From Patescibacteria group bacterium (lineage in GTDB: Bacteria > Patescibacteriota > Minisyncoccia > UBA6257), in assembly GCA_022705545.1 (NCBI GenBank), contig JAKJEG010000022.1:1-5688 (forward strand): a stretch of 5,688 nt of DNA, in the 5' to 3' direction. Of this stretch, positions 5,211 through 5,688 are shown piece by piece (the first letter of the stretch is position 1; each line of letters opens with the position of its first letter). Below the pieces are notes generated by a model. The model did no database searches and had not been told where the DNA came from. It was given only the letters and a program-made list of their open reading frames with translations. The position numbers and the translations under genes were made by a program.

Positions 5211-5222
5211 ACTTGCGATGTC
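5211..5222 (-). repeat. Dispersed 3'-end repeat core, copy 4 (after the radical SAM gene)
   Basis: Read in the direction of the radical SAM gene this is GACATCGCAAGT, identical to copy 3 over 12 bp (14 bp including the flanking AC). It begins 27 bases after that gene's stop codon. The flank that pairs in copy 3 is changed here (GTTGAG instead of GTCGTTA), so the hairpin is lost. Confidence 0.6.
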
Positions 5223-5249
5223 GTCAATTGAAGTCTTAAAAATTTGAAT

Positions 5250-5688
5250 CTATCTTAATTTTAAAATTTCAAAAAACGAACGATTGGCTTCAATGATTTT
5301 TTTGGCTTCTTCTTCCTCTAAACCCTTTTTTCCTTTTAAACTTTGATCTAAAACTTTTTCTGAGCGGAATAATTGCAAATAATAGGCTCTGGCTGGTTTT
5401 ATCCAGTTAATTATCTCCTGAAGATCGTCTTGACTTAAAAAAGGGGCTAAAGTTGTCCGGAATTCATAATCTATTTTTCCTTCTTTTAAAAGATTAATGC
5501 TCTTTTCTATCTTGCTCTCAATATTTTTTTGCTCGGTTAAAAGATAATATTTATTTTTTGGCGCTTTAACATCCATCGCTACATAATCAACTAATTTTTT
5601 ATCTATTAAATCTTCCAGCTCTTCTGGAAAAGAACCATTATGATCTAATTTTATCAAAAATCCCAATTCTTTGATTTTTTTTAAAAAC
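5250..5688 (-). CDS. nrdG: Radical SAM protein, probable anaerobic ribonucleotide reductase activating protein (5' end beyond window)
   Basis: NrdG-type activases use a [4Fe-4S] cluster and S-adenosylmethionine to install the glycyl radical on anaerobic ribonucleotide reductase. The 145 visible residues are the C-terminal part; the frame is open through base 5688, so the cluster-binding CxxxCxxC is outside the window and unverified. Visible family features are FLKKIKELGFLIKLDHNGS followed by FPEEL (residues 1-24), where relatives have the LDTNGS pattern; VDYVAMDVKAPKNKYY (33-48); and EFRTTLAP (75-82). Near the end, YYLQLFRSEKVLDQ matches the usual 'y.lQ.F' segment. A TTG at 5666 could be read as a start, but it falls inside the conserved segment, so it is an internal Leu codon. 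Pyruvate formate-lyase activase or another glycyl-radical activase remains possible; a neighbouring reductase gene to the right would settle it. Confidence 0.75.
   Translation of the reverse strand, partial: FLKKIKELGFLIKLDHNGSFPEELEDLIDKKLVDYVAMDVKAPKNKYYLLTEQKNIESKIEKSINLLKEGKIDYEFRTTLAPFLSQDDLQEIINWIKPARAYYLQLFRSEKVLDQSLKGKKGLEEEEAKKIIEANRSFFEILKLR

Larger units (their letters stand above)
4927..5249. other. 323-bp non-coding stretch rich in repeats
   Basis: I see no credible gene here on either strand. From left to right it holds an AT-rich leader for the kinase gene (4927-4985), an 11-bp direct repeat (4986-4996), a short GAAA-loop hairpin (5007-5020) and a long imperfect inverted repeat (5019-5104). 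A second small hairpin (5104-5116), the other direct-repeat copy (5125-5135), five 8-bp tandem units (5171-5210) and a copy of the 3'-end core (5211-5222) follow. A kinase promoter must lie here, but the AT-rich part offers several equally weak boxes (for example TTGAAA on the minus strand at 4993-4998) and I cannot choose one. Confidence 0.8.

Noticed and set aside
5171..5222. CRISPR-like array
   Set aside because: The units are 8 bp and directly adjacent with no spacers, and no cas gene is in the window.
4927..5249. Small RNA or tRNA gene in the long intergenic stretch
   Set aside because: I found no tRNA-like cloverleaf or TpsiC-loop pattern; the structured parts are explained by inverted and tandem repeats.
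1..5688. Alternative genetic code (TGA as Gly or Trp) as seen in some Patescibacteria
   Set aside because: All main genes read through with standard stops, use TGG for Trp and GGN for Gly, and end at positions expected for their families.

Overview
The window is an AT-rich bacterial segment with compact genes and short intergenic gaps. The standard code fits, because Trp is read from TGG and no in-frame TGA needs recoding. A minimal PilM/PilN/PilO set, a ComF-type DNA-uptake protein, an archaeal-type class I aldolase, a PfkB-family kinase and an NrdG-like radical SAM protein together suggest a small-genome anaerobe. My best guess is the Patescibacteria (CPR) radiation. This is inferred from gene content and composition, not from a marker gene.

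Layout. Positions 1-2189 carry type IV pilus assembly genes on the minus strand, in the order pilM (2189 to 1134), pilN (999 to 346) and pilO (333 to beyond the left edge). Divergent from pilM, comF runs rightward (2223-3005). The 33 bp between the two starts contain a shared palindromic -10 sequence. comF converges on a minus-strand pair: a PfkB-family sugar or nucleoside kinase (4926 to 3886), followed 9 bp later by a DhnA-type class I fructose-bisphosphate aldolase (3876 to 3133). A 323-bp non-coding stretch (4927-5249) holds a MITE-like inverted repeat, an 8-bp tandem repeat and a dispersed repeat core. At the right edge is the 3' part of a minus-strand radical SAM activase gene (5250 to beyond the edge).

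How the genes fit together. PilM (cytoplasmic, actin-like), PilN and PilO (inner-membrane) form the alignment platform of a type IV pilus. In bacteria lacking much biosynthesis such pili serve DNA uptake and attachment, and ComF works downstream of DNA uptake, so the divergent pilM/comF arrangement makes functional sense. The kinase and aldolase are probably one transcription unit for a phosphorylate-then-cleave step of sugar metabolism.

Most notable pattern. A 12-bp core, GACANCGCAAGT in the sense direction, lies 22 to 58 bases after the stop codon of pilM, comF, the aldolase and the radical SAM gene. It is always in the same orientation relative to the gene and occurs only at apparent transcription-unit ends. 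At the comF/aldolase convergence two copies form a 17-bp-arm hairpin. A second notable item is the inverted-repeat element at 5019-5104, bracketed by an exact 11-bp direct repeat. I see no tRNA, rRNA, CRISPR array, transposase or clearly novel multi-gene system here.
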